NCBI RefSeq assembly: GCF_004912275.1
Contig: NZ_STGY01000072.1
Coordinates: forward strand, 91,503 to 155,502
DNA from: Glycomyces buryatensis
Lineage (GTDB): Bacteria; Actinomycetota; Actinomycetes; Mycobacteriales; Micromonosporaceae
Direction: 5' to 3'
Length of the DNA stretch: 64,000 nt
Shown in pieces: positions 9,172-20,926 of the stretch (its first letter is position 1; the number at the start of each line of letters is the position of its first letter). A program made the position numbers and the translations under genes. Below the pieces are notes generated by a model. It ran no database searches and was not told the DNA's origin. It worked only from the letters and a program-made list of their open reading frames with translations.

Positions 9172-9431
9172 TGCGGCACTTTGAGTGGTGAGATGACTAC
9201 AAAGTCCTATATGGAGTTATATGAGGCAGGCCCGGGCGATGTCGCCGATCCGCCGGGGCGGCGAGACTTTCCGCAGGCAGCGGTACCCGGCCTTGGGGTC
9301 GGCACGGACTGCCCGGCGAGAGTACGGAGCGGCGGCGGCGCCCCGCCCGAAGCGCCTCTCGGGAACGCCGTTCGCCGTCGGACCCGACGACTCCCAAAGG
9401 TCTAATCTTTGTAACGATAGATCCGATGTTT

Positions 9432-9446
9432 GACGATCGAATCGTC
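9432..9446. promoter_or_regulatory. Inverted repeat GACGAT-CGA-ATCGTC
   Basis: Perfect 6-bp arms around CGA, about 200 bp upstream of the rightward binding-protein gene. A related core ACGATCGT lies upstream of the GH35-like gene around 45316. It is a candidate operator for the rightward importer. Confidence 0.4.
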
Positions 9447-9492
9447 GGATTTTGAGCGAATTAGCCTGGAAGATGTTGGCTAGAACCGCATC

Positions 9493-9518
9493 TCATTACC
9501 AAATCATTACTCAATCAT
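9493..9518 (+). repeat. Direct repeats TCATTAC spaced one helical turn
   Basis: TCATTAC occurs at 9493 and 9504, and a partial TCAT at 9515, giving an 11-bp period. Direct repeats on one DNA face are typical of AraC-type or response-regulator binding sites. They lie about 130 bp upstream of the start codon at 9648. Confidence 0.35.
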
Positions 9519-9647
9519 CGAACTTTTAGCGGCTTCGAGCCTTGCCAGCGCCGCTGACATTGACTATCTTCGTTTGAAGACATGTCTAAATTTATAGATT
9601 TCCTCCTGCCGGAGTCCCCTCACGGCAGCACGATCGAAAGGACGAAC

Positions 9648-11342
9648 ATGTCCACTCCATCCCCTCGCCAGCCGCTGCGACGCCGCTCGCTGTTCAAGGT
9701 CGCCGGTCTCGGCGCGGCCGGAGCCGCGGGACTCCCGGTGATCTCCGCTTGCAGCGACATCGAATCCAACAGCGGCAGCACTCAGGCGACCGAGGGCTTC
9801 GACTTCCTGCCCACTTACAAGGAGTTCCCGCTGCCGGTCGAGCCCAACCTCGTGGGCGAGCCGCCGAACCACCCCTCCGGCTTCACCTCCTACCCGGAAC
9901 CGGTCCAGGCCGTGGCCGAAGTGCCTTCGGGCAGTGGCACTTACGAGCTGACCGTGCCGATCTGGGGCGACACGCCGGACGGGGACGACCCGTACTACGG
10001 GACGGTCACCGAAACCTGGGGCGGCACCACCATCAACCTCCGCCACGCCGACGGCAACACCTTCGCCGACACCTCCGTGCAGTGGCTCAAGGCCAACGAG
10101 TACGGCGACGCCATCGCGATCTTCGGCTGGATGCTCGGCTCCCACAGCAATTTCACCGAGACCGTCGTCAACAACTTCTACAACCTGACCGAGATTCTCA
10201 AGGGCGACATCGCCGAGCGCTGGCCACTGCTGGCCAGGCTTCCGTCCTCATCCTGGGGCCAGTCGGTCTGGTCGACGGACATTGAGGACCCCGACACCGC
10301 CGGCATCTACGGCATCCCCATGGGCTTCACGGGCGGCCCGGGCAACGCCGTCATGTACCGCACCGACCTGCTGGCAGGGGCGAACCTTACGGTCCCCACC
10401 ACGATCGAAGAGCTCCTGGAGGTCTGCCGCGCCTGGTCCGACGACGCGAACGGCAAATGGGCCTTCGCCCAGCTCGACTGGTTCGTCGGGCAGTGGTTCG
10501 GCCTGGGCGGCACCGACGGCTGGAACTGGGACGCGGACCAGAAGAAGATGGTCAACAACGTCGAGCGGCCCGAGTTCACCGAGATGCTGGAATTCCGTCG
10601 CACGCTGTGGGACGAGAAGCTCATCCACCCCGACGCCCCCACCGGGACCCTCGACGCCGCCGCCATGCAGAAGGCCGGTACCGTCCTGTTCACTCAGGAC
10701 AACATGGCCAGGTGGAACGATTACGCGCTCCAGGTCAAGCGGGGCGAGGCCGAAGGCGAGATCAACCCGCTCCCGCCGCTCGGCGCGAAGGGCCGCGAGC
10801 CGTTGGTCTACATGAACATCTCCATCGACGGCTGGACCTTCCTCAACAAGGACCTCAGCAAGGAGCAGGTCGAAGAGATCCTCGACGTCGCGAACTGGTG
10901 CGCGTCCCCGTACGGCACCACCGAGTACGAGCTGCTGCAGTACGGCGTCGAAGGCGAGCACTTCACCCTCGGCGAAGACGGCTCTCCCGTCTACACCGAA
11001 CTCGGGTCCAAGCTCGTCCAGGCCCCGATGAACTACAAGAACGTCGTCGGCCAGGTCCAGACCTTCCTCACCGGCGACCCCGATGTGGTCCAGAAGCGGT
11101 TCGATTTCCACGCCTCCGTTCAGGAGTTCGGCGCGGAGAACCCGTTCGCGGGCATGCGGATCGAGGCCCCGGCCGACGCCAAGGCCGCCGGCCAGACGCT
11201 CTGGGACCAGCAGAACGACATCGCGTACGGGCGCGCCGAGCTCTCGTCGATCCCCGACATTCTCGAGACGTACATGAACAACGGCGGCGAGGCCGCCCGC
11301 GAGTACTACACGGAAGCGTACAAGAGCGTTCACGGCGAGTAG
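9648..11342 (+). CDS. Extracellular sugar-binding lipoprotein (second LplA-like importer)
   Basis: A 564-residue family 1 solute-binding protein. The signal has RRRSLFKVAG (twin-arginine) and a lipobox ending ISAC, so it is a Tat-exported lipoprotein. I chose ATG 9648, preceded by GAAAGGA, rather than the in-frame ATG at 9582, because it places the RR motif at the usual distance from the start. It leads a rightward three-gene operon with two permeases and no glycosidase or ATPase. Substrate is unknown; the length and permease type suggest an oligosaccharide. Confidence 0.9.
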   Translation: MSTPSPRQPLRRRSLFKVAGLGAAGAAGLPVISACSDIESNSGSTQATEGFDFLPTYKEFPLPVEPNLVGEPPNHPSGFTSYPEPVQAVAEVPSGSGTYELTVPIWGDTPDGDDPYYGTVTETWGGTTINLRHADGNTFADTSVQWLKANEYGDAIAIFGWMLGSHSNFTETVVNNFYNLTEILKGDIAERWPLLARLPSSSWGQSVWSTDIEDPDTAGIYGIPMGFTGGPGNAVMYRTDLLAGANLTVPTTIEELLEVCRAWSDDANGKWAFAQLDWFVGQWFGLGGTDGWNWDADQKKMVNNVERPEFTEMLEFRRTLWDEKLIHPDAPTGTLDAAAMQKAGTVLFTQDNMARWNDYALQVKRGEAEGEINPLPPLGAKGREPLVYMNISIDGWTFLNKDLSKEQVEEILDVANWCASPYGTTEYELLQYGVEGEHFTLGEDGSPVYTELGSKLVQAPMNYKNVVGQVQTFLTGDPDVVQKRFDFHASVQEFGAENPFAGMRIEAPADAKAAGQTLWDQQNDIAYGRAELSSIPDILETYMNNGGEAAREYYTEAYKSVHGE

Positions 11343-11348
11343 TGCCTT

Positions 11349-11384
11349 CGGCCGGGCGGCCCTTCGAGCAGGGCCGCCCGGCCG
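11349..11384 (+). promoter_or_regulatory. Intercistronic stem-loop after binding-protein gene
   Basis: Perfect 14-bp arms CGGCCGGGCGGCCC and GGGCCGCCCGGCCG around an 8-base loop, starting 6 bp after the stop codon. No run of T follows, and the permease genes continue on the same strand, so it is more likely an mRNA-stabilising or partial-termination stem than an end of the operon. Confidence 0.6.
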
Positions 11385-11430
11385 CCTCCTCCCCGCCTCA
11401 CCGGATCTACGACGACTGGAATCTCAAGCG

Positions 11431-12414
11431 ATGGCAACACTCCAGAGCACGGCACCACCGGACGCGGACCGAACACCGGACCGCGTGATCGTCAGGCGCA
11501 AACGCACCGTGGGCCAGCGGCTTCGACATGACTGGCCCCTGCTGCTGCTGGCACTCCCGGTGGTCGCGCACCTGTCGGTGTTCCACTACTGGCCCACGGC
11601 CTGGAACATCATCGCGTTCATGGACTACAGCCCCTACCGCCCGTTCTGGGAGAACCCGTTCGTGGGCTTCGCGTGGTTCGAGCGGCTCTTCAACGACCCG
11701 TACTTCACGCCGGCGCTGCTCAACACCCTGAAGTTCGCGACCCTGAACCTGGTCTTCATGTTCCCGCTGTCCATTGTGCTGGCGCTCGCCATGAACAGCA
11801 TAATCTCCATCAAGGCCCGCAGCGCCTTCCAGTCGATCGTGTACCTGCCCCACTTCTTCTCCTGGGTCCTGGTCGTCACCGTCTTCGTCCAGGTCCTCGG
11901 CGCCGACGGCCTGATCAGCAACTGGATCATGGACGGCGGCGGCGAGCGGCTCAACTTCACCTCCAATCCGGACACCTTCCTCCTGCTGGTCTGGATGCAG
12001 TGGGCCTGGAAGGACGCCGGCTGGGGCATGATCATCTTCCTGGCGGCCCTCGCCTCGATCAACCCGAGCCTCTACGAGGCCGCCGCTTCCGACGGCGCGA
12101 ACCGCTGGCGGCGGATGTGGCACATCACCCTGCCTGGCATCCGGCCGGTCATCATCCTGCTCCTGATCCTGCAGATCGGCGGCATCCTCTCCGTCGGCTT
12201 CGAGCAGTACCAGTTGCAGCGCCAGTCCATCGGGTACCAGTCGACCGAAGTGCTCGACACCTTCGTCTACTACCAGAGCATCATCGGCAACCAGGGCGAA
12301 TCGTTCGGCACCGCGGCGGGCCTGTTCAAGGGCGTGATCGGACTGATCCTGATCCTCGTTGCCAACAAGATCGCGCACCGCCTCGGAGAGCAAGGGATCT
12401 ACCAGAAGTCATGA
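11431..12414 (+). CDS. Carbohydrate ABC transporter permease (LplB-like)
   Basis: A 327-residue inner-membrane permease with six helices. The EAA loop reads YEAAASDGANRWRRMW followed by HITLPGIRP. It is the membrane partner of the downstream LplC-like protein and of the lipoprotein encoded at 9648. Its stop codon overlaps the next start (ATGA at 12411-12414), so the two permeases are translationally coupled. Confidence 0.92.
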   Translation: MATLQSTAPPDADRTPDRVIVRRKRTVGQRLRHDWPLLLLALPVVAHLSVFHYWPTAWNIIAFMDYSPYRPFWENPFVGFAWFERLFNDPYFTPALLNTLKFATLNLVFMFPLSIVLALAMNSIISIKARSAFQSIVYLPHFFSWVLVVTVFVQVLGADGLISNWIMDGGGERLNFTSNPDTFLLLVWMQWAWKDAGWGMIIFLAALASINPSLYEAAASDGANRWRRMWHITLPGIRPVIILLLILQIGGILSVGFEQYQLQRQSIGYQSTEVLDTFVYYQSIIGNQGESFGTAAGLFKGVIGLILILVANKIAHRLGEQGIYQKS

Positions 12415-13364
12415 CCGCCACCAGCATCCGCGCCACCGACACCAGGCCGCGACGCAAGAGCAACCGGCCCATCTGGGACGAGGAACCCTCCATCGCGGGC
12501 AAGGTCGTCAAAGCCCTGTTCATGCTCTGCTACGCGGCCGCCATCGTCCTCCCGATCTGGGCGGTCGTCGCCACCAGCTTCGCCAGCGAGGAGGCGCTGA
12601 CCCGCGCCGGGGGCAACCTCCTGATCCTGCCCACCGAGGTGAGCTGGCAGGCCTACCGCGAGATCTTCTCCGGCGGCGCGCTCACCGACTCGCTCGTGCT
12701 GACGCTGATCCTCACCTTCGGCGGCACCGCCATCTCGATGGTCCTCACCATCTGCGGCGCCTACGCGCTCTCGCGCACCGGCTCACTCCTGCACCGCCCG
12801 ATCCTGTGGCTCATCCTGCTCACCTTCCTATTCGGACCGGGCATGTACCCCAGCTTCCTGGTGGTGCAGAAACTCGGGCTGTTCAACAGTTACTGGTCGC
12901 TCATCCTGCCCGGAGCCGTGGGCACCTTCAACATCATCATCCTGCGCGCGTTCTTCATGAACTCGATCCCCGGCGAGCTCATCGACGCCGCCAAGATGGA
13001 CGGCGCCGGCGAGTTCCGGACCCTGTTCAGGATCGTGCTGCCCATGTCGAAGGCGATCCTCGCCGTCATCGCCCTGTTCTACGCCGTCGGCTACTGGAAT
13101 CTCTATTTCCAGGCGGTTCTGTACACGCCAGGCCTGGACACCCAGCCGATCCAGGTCGTACTCCAGCGGATGCTCATGTCCAGCCAGGGCCTACCGGACG
13201 GCGCGCAGGCCGCCGCCCAGTACCAGTCCCAAGGCGAGGCCGCACCGACCGCCGCGCTGAAGATGGCCGTCGTGGTCTGCACGATCATTCCGATCGTGAT
13301 CATGTACCCGTTCATCCAGAAGCACTTCACGAAGGCCGTCATCACCGGCGCCGTGAAGGGATAA
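12411..13364 (+). CDS. Carbohydrate ABC transporter permease (LplC-like)
   Basis: A 317-residue permease with six helices and a 30-residue polar N-terminus. The EAA loop is IDAAKMDGAGEFRTLF followed by RIVLPMSKA, and the end YPFIQKHFTKAVITGAVKG closely parallels the LplC-like protein of the leftward operon. ATG 12411 overlaps the upstream stop by 4 bp. It is the last gene of this operon; a perfect palindrome follows. Confidence 0.92.
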   Translation: MTATSIRATDTRPRRKSNRPIWDEEPSIAGKVVKALFMLCYAAAIVLPIWAVVATSFASEEALTRAGGNLLILPTEVSWQAYREIFSGGALTDSLVLTLILTFGGTAISMVLTICGAYALSRTGSLLHRPILWLILLTFLFGPGMYPSFLVVQKLGLFNSYWSLILPGAVGTFNIIILRAFFMNSIPGELIDAAKMDGAGEFRTLFRIVLPMSKAILAVIALFYAVGYWNLYFQAVLYTPGLDTQPIQVVLQRMLMSSQGLPDGAQAAAQYQSQGEAAPTAALKMAVVVCTIIPIVIMYPFIQKHFTKAVITGAVKG

Positions 13365-13395
13365 GCCTGCGGTCTGTGAGGGGCCGTTGAGAGGA

Positions 13396-13427
13396 GGGCG
13401 TCCGGACCCGATCGGGTCCGGACGCCC
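13396..13427. terminator. Bidirectional terminator (32-bp perfect palindrome)
   Basis: GGGCGTCCGGACCC reads into its own complement through GATC, giving a perfect 32-bp palindrome 31 bp after the permease stop. It lies between convergent genes and suits termination of the rightward importer operon. Confidence 0.75.
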
Positions 13428-13454
13428 GCTGCTTTCTATAGGCGCAATAACGAA

Positions 13455-13486
13455 CGCGGCTCACCGGCCGGTGCCGGTGAGCCGCG
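13455..13486. terminator. Terminator hairpin of the beta-galactosidase gene
   Basis: Arms CGCGGCTCACCGG and CCGGTGAGCCGCG (13 bp, perfect) around a 6-base loop, immediately downstream of the leftward beta-galactosidase stop at 13494. With the palindrome at 13396 it separates the convergent operons. Confidence 0.7.
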
Positions 13487-13493
13487 ACTCCGT

Positions 13494-16496
<3,003 letters not shown>

Positions 16497-16634
16497 TTAG
16501 GGACCGATCCGGCTGTGTTGCTTGTCGATAATCACTGACTTGTGGTCGGTTTTCAAGATTTGCGGCGGCCCAGGAACCTGTTCTGAGGTCACATACAGGT
16601 GGACAATTTCGAACGGTTGTGGTTGATTTTCTGT

Positions 16635-17408
16635 ATGCATGAAGTGATGATCTGTCTCGACGAGCCGCCGGAGGTGGTGAACGCGGGCTTCGCAATCCAC
16701 GGCCTGAACAGGCTCGACGACCATTTCCGCCTGCCCGACCTGTGGCAGTTCCATCTCTACCAGTACGAGGCCGATCTGGAGGTCGACGGAACCGCCCACC
16801 GCATCAAGCCAGGCCGCGTCAGCCTCATTCCCGCCGACACCGAGGTGCACTACCGCTACCGGGGCCGCTCGGAGCACCTCTACGTGCACCTTCGGCCCTC
16901 GCCGCGGGGAGTCCCGCACACGGTCCCGCTCATCCAGGATGCCGGCCCCGCCGGCCCGGCGCTCGCCGAGATGCTGCGCCAGGCGGTAACCGCCGTCGCC
17001 GACTCCCCCGCCCGGGCCTCGGCCGAAGTGTGGGCCGCATTGTGGCGAACGGTGCGGTTGCAGCCGAACGAACCCGGAGACGGGGACCACCCCGCGGTGA
17101 CCGCGGCCTTCGCCTATATCGAGCAGCGGCTACCGCGGCCGATCACGGTCCCCGACGTCGCCGGTGCCGTGGGCGTCTCCCATAACCACCTCACCAGGCT
17201 GGTCAAGGAGACCACCGGATCCACATTGGTCGCATACATGCGGCATCGCCGGATGGTGCGGGCCGGGCACCTGCTGCGCGAGTCGACGCTCTCGATCCCG
17301 GCGGTCGCCGCGTCGGTCGGCATCCCCGACCTCCAGGCGTTCAACAAGGCCTGCCATCGCGAGTTCGGCGCATCGCCCCGCGCCGTCCGCGACGCGGCCG
17401 GACACTGA
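16635..17408 (+). CDS. AraC family transcriptional regulator
   Basis: A 257-residue regulator. The N-terminal half is a cupin-like sugar-sensing domain (WQFHLYQYEADLEVDG, then GRVSLIPADTEVHYRY). The C-terminal 100 residues carry two helix-turn-helices: VGVSHNHLTRLVKETTGST and IPAVAASVGIPDLQAFNKAC, ending in the FG-A-S-P motif of the family. The start is uncertain: GTG 16599 is in frame upstream, and neither has a clear ribosome site. It is divergent from the beta-galactosidase gene and most likely activates or represses it in response to a galactoside. Confidence 0.85.
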   Translation: MHEVMICLDEPPEVVNAGFAIHGLNRLDDHFRLPDLWQFHLYQYEADLEVDGTAHRIKPGRVSLIPADTEVHYRYRGRSEHLYVHLRPSPRGVPHTVPLIQDAGPAGPALAEMLRQAVTAVADSPARASAEVWAALWRTVRLQPNEPGDGDHPAVTAAFAYIEQRLPRPITVPDVAGAVGVSHNHLTRLVKETTGSTLVAYMRHRRMVRAGHLLRESTLSIPAVAASVGIPDLQAFNKACHREFGASPRAVRDAAGH

Positions 17409-17519
17409 CCGCGGCCTTCGCACGGTCGTCATTCACCTGATGAAATCTGCCGCAGACGGGTTGAATCCGGCGGGCACCGCAGTGTCGGCCTGCCAAGGAG
17501 GTTGGCGCCGCAACGGCGT

Positions 17520-18242
17520 TCAGTCGATGGGACCGGTGAGCGGCTTGTCGCTTTCGAGCGGGTGGTCGAGCAGTGAGTCCTCCACGCCGAGCAGGTGATT
17601 CGTCATGCGGATTCGGGCCGATTCGGGGTCGTGGGCGCGCAGCGCGCGCAGGATCGCGATGTGCTCGCCGTGGGTGCGCCGGTCCACGCCGTCCTCTCTC
17701 AGGCTGCGCCACAGGCGTTCCCGGACGGTGCGGCTGGCCAGCGCCTCGACCATGCCCGCCAGCACGGGGTTGCCGGTGTGGGCGGCGATGATGCGGTGGA
17801 ACGCGATGTCGATCTCGATGATCCGCTCGTGTTCCTGGGGCGTCTTGTCGAGGATTCGCTCGGCCTCGTCGAGCAGCGTCTTGGCCTCGCCCAGGGCCTC
17901 GTCGGTGATCCGCGAGGCGGCGAGGCGGGCCGACTCGCCTTCGAGCATCCGCCGGATGGCGTGGACGTGCTGGAACTGTCCGTCGCCTTGGAGGTCGACC
18001 ACGAAGCCCATCGGCGCGAGCAGCCGGGAGAGGTCGAGACTGGTGACGTAGGTGCCGTCGCCCTGGCGGGTGTCGAGGATCCCCAGAATGGTCAGCGCGC
18101 GGACGCCTTCGCGGAGCGATCCGCGTGAGACGCCGAGGGTCTCGGCGAGGTCTTTCTCGATGGGGAGCCGTTCGCCGGGGCGGAGCTCGCCTTCGAGGAT
18201 CATGCGCTTGACGCCGTTTACGACATCGTCGGTGCGGGACAT
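17520..18242 (-). CDS. GntR/FadR family transcriptional regulator (FCD domain)
   Basis: A 240-residue regulator: winged helix at the N-terminus (LPIEKDLAETLGVSRGSLREGVRAL, wing QGDGTYVT) and a six-helix FCD domain with the metal ligands expected of the subfamily (D in EIDIAFHRII, H in the same helix, later H in RTHGEH and the C-terminal MTNHL). ATG 18242 (MSRTDDV) gives the normal length; the frame is open to 18278. It follows the lactonase and dehydratase genes on the same strand, so it probably senses a sugar acid such as L-fuconate or its product and controls the fucose locus. Confidence 0.87.
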   Translation of the reverse strand: MSRTDDVVNGVKRMILEGELRPGERLPIEKDLAETLGVSRGSLREGVRALTILGILDTRQGDGTYVTSLDLSRLLAPMGFVVDLQGDGQFQHVHAIRRMLEGESARLAASRITDEALGEAKTLLDEAERILDKTPQEHERIIEIDIAFHRIIAAHTGNPVLAGMVEALASRTVRERLWRSLREDGVDRRTHGEHIAILRALRAHDPESARIRMTNHLLGVEDSLLDHPLESDKPLTGPID

Positions 18243-18330
18243 GCGGCAAGTATGGCCGAACCGCTGCCCGAGTCGCAAGAAACATCGGACGTCTTGCCGC
18301 TGCTCCCCCCTTCGCCTCTGCTGTCCGGGT

Positions 18331-19176
18331 TCAACGCTGTTTGAGCCCGTAATGCCGCTCTGCGGTCGCCGAGAGCACCCGCTCCGCGTCGTCGGGCGCC
18401 AGCCTCAGCACGTCACTGACCAGCTCGAACCACTCGCCGAAGCCGGTCTGGTGCGGCGTTGCCGCCGAGACCGGCCAGTCGCTGCCGACCATCAGCCGGT
18501 CGGGGCCGAACACCACCAATGCGTTGGAGAGGAAGGGCGCGACCTGCTCGCGCAACGGGCGGCCCGGGTCCGCTTCGGGGGCGAGCCCGGAGAGCTTCGC
18601 GAGGGTCCCCGGCACCGCCGCGAAATCCCGCAGCATCCGAACCCATTCGCGCCCTTCCGGACTGGCGATTCCCGCCGCAACCGGGGGCTTGCCGAGGTGG
18701 TCGAGGACGACCCGGAGCCCCGGCACGGCGGCGACCGCCCGGGTGAGTTCCGGGAGCTGCCCGTAGCGGATGCAGGCGTCGAACGGGAGGCCGCGGCGGG
18801 CGAGCTCGGCGAGGCCGCCCAGGACGGCTTCCGACTCGATGAATCCGGGCGGCTCGTCCTGGAGCAGTCGGCGCACGCCGACGTGCAGCGGCAGTGCGGA
18901 CAGCTCGTCGAGTCGGGGAACGAGCGCGTCGGCGTCCTCGATGGGGGCATGGGCGACGATGCCGGACAGCTGCGGCCACGACGCGGCGAGGCCCTGCACC
19001 CATGCCGCCTCGGCAGCTCCGTCGGCGGCGTCGGCCTGCACGAACACCGCGCCCGTGACCTTCGCGTCGGCGGCGTCGGCCGGCAGGTGCGTGCGCGGGA
19101 GCGAGGGTTCGGAGTCCAGCCACGGGTACCGCAGGACTCGGGTGTCCCACACGTGGCGGTGCGCGTCGATGATCAT
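18331..19176 (-). CDS. Amidohydrolase family 2, probable L-fuconolactonase
   Basis: A 281-residue metal-dependent hydrolase: [11 protein letters not shown] at the N-terminus supplies the His-x-His site, LDHLGKPP the barrel strand, and MVGSDWPV the late metal-binding Asp. The family includes L-fucono-1,5-lactonases and related sugar-lactone hydrolases. Its start overlaps the stop of the L-fuconate dehydratase gene (ATGA), so the two are coupled; this fits opening of L-fuconolactone to give the dehydratase substrate. No L-fucose dehydrogenase is visible in the window. Confidence 0.85.
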   Translation of the reverse strand: MIIDAHRHVWDTRVLRYPWLDSEPSLPRTHLPADAADAKVTGAVFVQADAADGAAEAAWVQGLAASWPQLSGIVAHAPIEDADALVPRLDELSALPLHVGVRRLLQDEPPGFIESEAVLGGLAELARRGLPFDACIRYGQLPELTRAVAAVPGLRVVLDHLGKPPVAAGIASPEGREWVRMLRDFAAVPGTLAKLSGLAPEADPGRPLREQVAPFLSNALVVFGPDRLMVGSDWPVSAATPHQTGFGEWFELVSDVLRLAPDDAERVLSATAERHYGLKQR

Positions 19177-20480
19177 GCGGCGTCAACAGTCCAATACTCC
19201 CCCAAGGGGTAGGAGTATTCGGCGATCGAGGCCGGGTGCATCTCGGCGGAGTAGCCGGGCCTGGACGGGAGGATGTAGTTGCCGTTCTCCACGATGCACG
19301 GGTCGGTGAAGTGCTCGTGGAGGTGGTCGACGTACTCGGTCACGCGGTCCTCCAGGGTCGCTGAGACGGCGACGTAGTCGAAGATCGACAGGTGCTGGAC
19401 CAGCTCGCACAGGCCCACGCCGCCGGCGTGCGGGCAGACGGGGACGCCGAACTTCGCGGCCAGCAGGTAGACGGCGATGATCTCGTTGACGCTCGCCAGC
19501 CGCGCCGAGTCCAGTTGCAGGAAGTCGATGGCTTCGGCCTGGAGGAACTGCTTGAACAGGACCCGGTTCATGCCGTGCTCGCCGGTCGCGACCCTGATCG
19601 GGGCGACCGCGCGGCGGACGGCGGCGTGTCCCAGGACGTCGTCGGGGCTGGTGGGCTCCTCGATCCAGTGCGGCTTGAATTCGGCGAGCGCGTTCACCCA
19701 ATCGATCGCCTCGGGGACGTCCCACACCTGGTTGGCGTCGATCATGAGCTTCGCGTCCCAGCCGATGACCTCGCGGGCGATGCGCAGTCGCCGACGGTCC
19801 TCTTCCAGGTCGGCGCCGACCTTCAACTTGACGTGCTGGTAGCCGGAGTCGACCGCCTCCTGGAGGAGTCGGCGGAGTTTGTCGTCGCTGTAGCCGAGCC
19901 AGCCGGCGCTCGTGGTGTAGCAGGGGTAGCCGCCGCGGGCTTCGAGGTCGGCGATGCGTTCGGCGCGGGACGGCTCCTGGGCCCGCAGGATCGCGAGGGC
20001 CTCGTCGCGGGTGAGCGCGTCGGAGAGGTAGCGCAGGTCCGCGGCGTCCACGAGCTGCTCGGGCGTCATGTCGCACAGCAGTCGCCACAGGGGCTTTCGC
20101 GCGACGCGGGCGGCGAGGTCCCAGACGGCGTTCATGACCGCGGCGAGCGCGATGTGGACGACGCCCTTCTCCGGGCCGAGCCAGCGCAGTTGCGAATCGG
20201 ACTTGAGCTCGCGGTAGAGGGCCCCCGGGTCGTTCACCATGGTGTCGAGGTCGCGGCCGATCAGCTTGACGGCCCAATGGAGGGCGGCCGCGGTGACGAT
20301 GTCGTTGCCGCGCCCGATGGTGAAGGTGAAGCCGAACCCGGACAGCTCCGGGTCGTCGGTCCGGATGATGACGTAGGCGGCGGAGTAGTCACCGTCCTTG
20401 TTCATCGCGTCCGAGCCGTCCTGGCTGAGGGAGGTGGGGAAGCGGATGTCGTGGGTCTCGACGGCTTCGATGGTCGTCAT
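19173..20480 (-). CDS. fucD: L-fuconate dehydratase (enolase superfamily)
   Basis: A 435-residue enolase-superfamily enzyme. The lysine pair is in HVKLKVGAD, the Mg ligands in MIDANQVWD (Asp), [10 protein letters not shown] (Glu) and TGEHG (Glu), and the catalytic His in [11 protein letters not shown]. The long N-terminus with [21 protein letters not shown] is characteristic of L-fuconate dehydratases, which convert L-fuconate to 2-keto-3-deoxy-L-fuconate. ATG 20480 has an AAGGAG site; the frame is open to 20528. It is first in a leftward operon with the lactonase and regulator and divergent from a ribose-type ABC importer. Confidence 0.92.
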   Translation of the reverse strand: MTTIEAVETHDIRFPTSLSQDGSDAMNKDGDYSAAYVIIRTDDPELSGFGFTFTIGRGNDIVTAAALHWAVKLIGRDLDTMVNDPGALYRELKSDSQLRWLGPEKGVVHIALAAVMNAVWDLAARVARKPLWRLLCDMTPEQLVDAADLRYLSDALTRDEALAILRAQEPSRAERIADLEARGGYPCYTTSAGWLGYSDDKLRRLLQEAVDSGYQHVKLKVGADLEEDRRRLRIAREVIGWDAKLMIDANQVWDVPEAIDWVNALAEFKPHWIEEPTSPDDVLGHAAVRRAVAPIRVATGEHGMNRVLFKQFLQAEAIDFLQLDSARLASVNEIIAVYLLAAKFGVPVCPHAGGVGLCELVQHLSIFDYVAVSATLEDRVTEYVDHLHEHFTDPCIVENGNYILPSRPGYSAEMHPASIAEYSYPLGEYWTVDAA

Positions 20481-20923
20481 AGGGGCTCCTTGGTCGGACG
20501 CGAGCGTTCGGGTGCGATGGCGAAGCACTCGCGCCGCTCAATTTGCGCAAACGATTGATCATCGTTGACGATAGCGGCCGATCGGCGGGTACGCAAACCC
20601 CTGACGAGCTCTTTTCCGGAGATCGCCAGGTACGGGTCGCGGTGGAGGACCGACTCCTGGCGACGCCCGGGAAGTCCGCTGCCACGACCGGTTGGGAACG
20701 TGCCGAGCTCCGCTCCGGCATGGCTTTTTAGTCCGATGTATAGCCGTTGCCAGCGCATCAATCCGGGGCCTCAATCCCTTGTCACGGTGGATATCAGTAT
20801 GAAATGATGACATTCACACATGTAAACGTCTGATCTTTGAGAGGTGCATGTGGAGATCCGAGGCCAGGAGGAGGCAGCGTTGCCCGTGAGTCGTCTCCCC
20901 GCTCCGACCTGCCGCAGCCGATC
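20481..20923. promoter_or_regulatory. Divergent control and leader region of the fucose locus
   Basis: A 443-bp stretch between fucD and the ribose-type permease gene, AT-rich around 20540-20580 and 20780-20840. It contains overlapping inverted repeats at 20549-20572, and, on the permease side, two very short overlapping reading frames described separately. I see no gene of normal size. Confidence 0.6.
20549..20572. promoter_or_regulatory. Overlapping inverted repeats, candidate FadR-type operator
   Basis: AACGAT (20550-20555) and ATCGTT (20561-20566) are arms around TGATC, and ATCGT-TG-ACGAT (20561-20572) forms a second dyad sharing one arm. It lies about 70 bp upstream of fucD. The GntR protein at 17520 is the natural candidate ligand, by position only. 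Confidence 0.45.
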
Positions 20924-20926
20924 ATG
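20848..20926 (+). other. Two short overlapping leader ORFs before the permease gene
   Basis: ATG 20848 has a GAGAGG site 5 bases upstream and opens a 13-codon frame stopping at 20887-20889. That stop overlaps a GTG at 20886 which opens a second short frame (also reachable from TTG 20880, after GGAGGAGG), and this one stops as ATGA on the permease start at 20924. The permease start has no good ribosome site of its own. The chain could couple translation into the permease. Equally, an old start may have been moved by a frameshift. Confidence 0.3.

Larger units (their letters stand above)
9001..9647. promoter_or_regulatory. Divergent control region between two sugar importers
   Basis: A 647-bp gene-free stretch, clearly more AT-rich than its surroundings, between two binding-protein genes read in opposite directions. 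Short open frames here have no family resemblance or ribosome site. It holds several separate repeats: the CGAAAGTTTCG palindrome near the leftward gene, inverted repeats at 9151-9171 and 9432-9446, and an 11-bp-spaced direct repeat at 9493-9518 near the rightward gene. A likely A-rich -10 region precedes 9648. It must contain at least two promoters. Confidence 0.7.
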
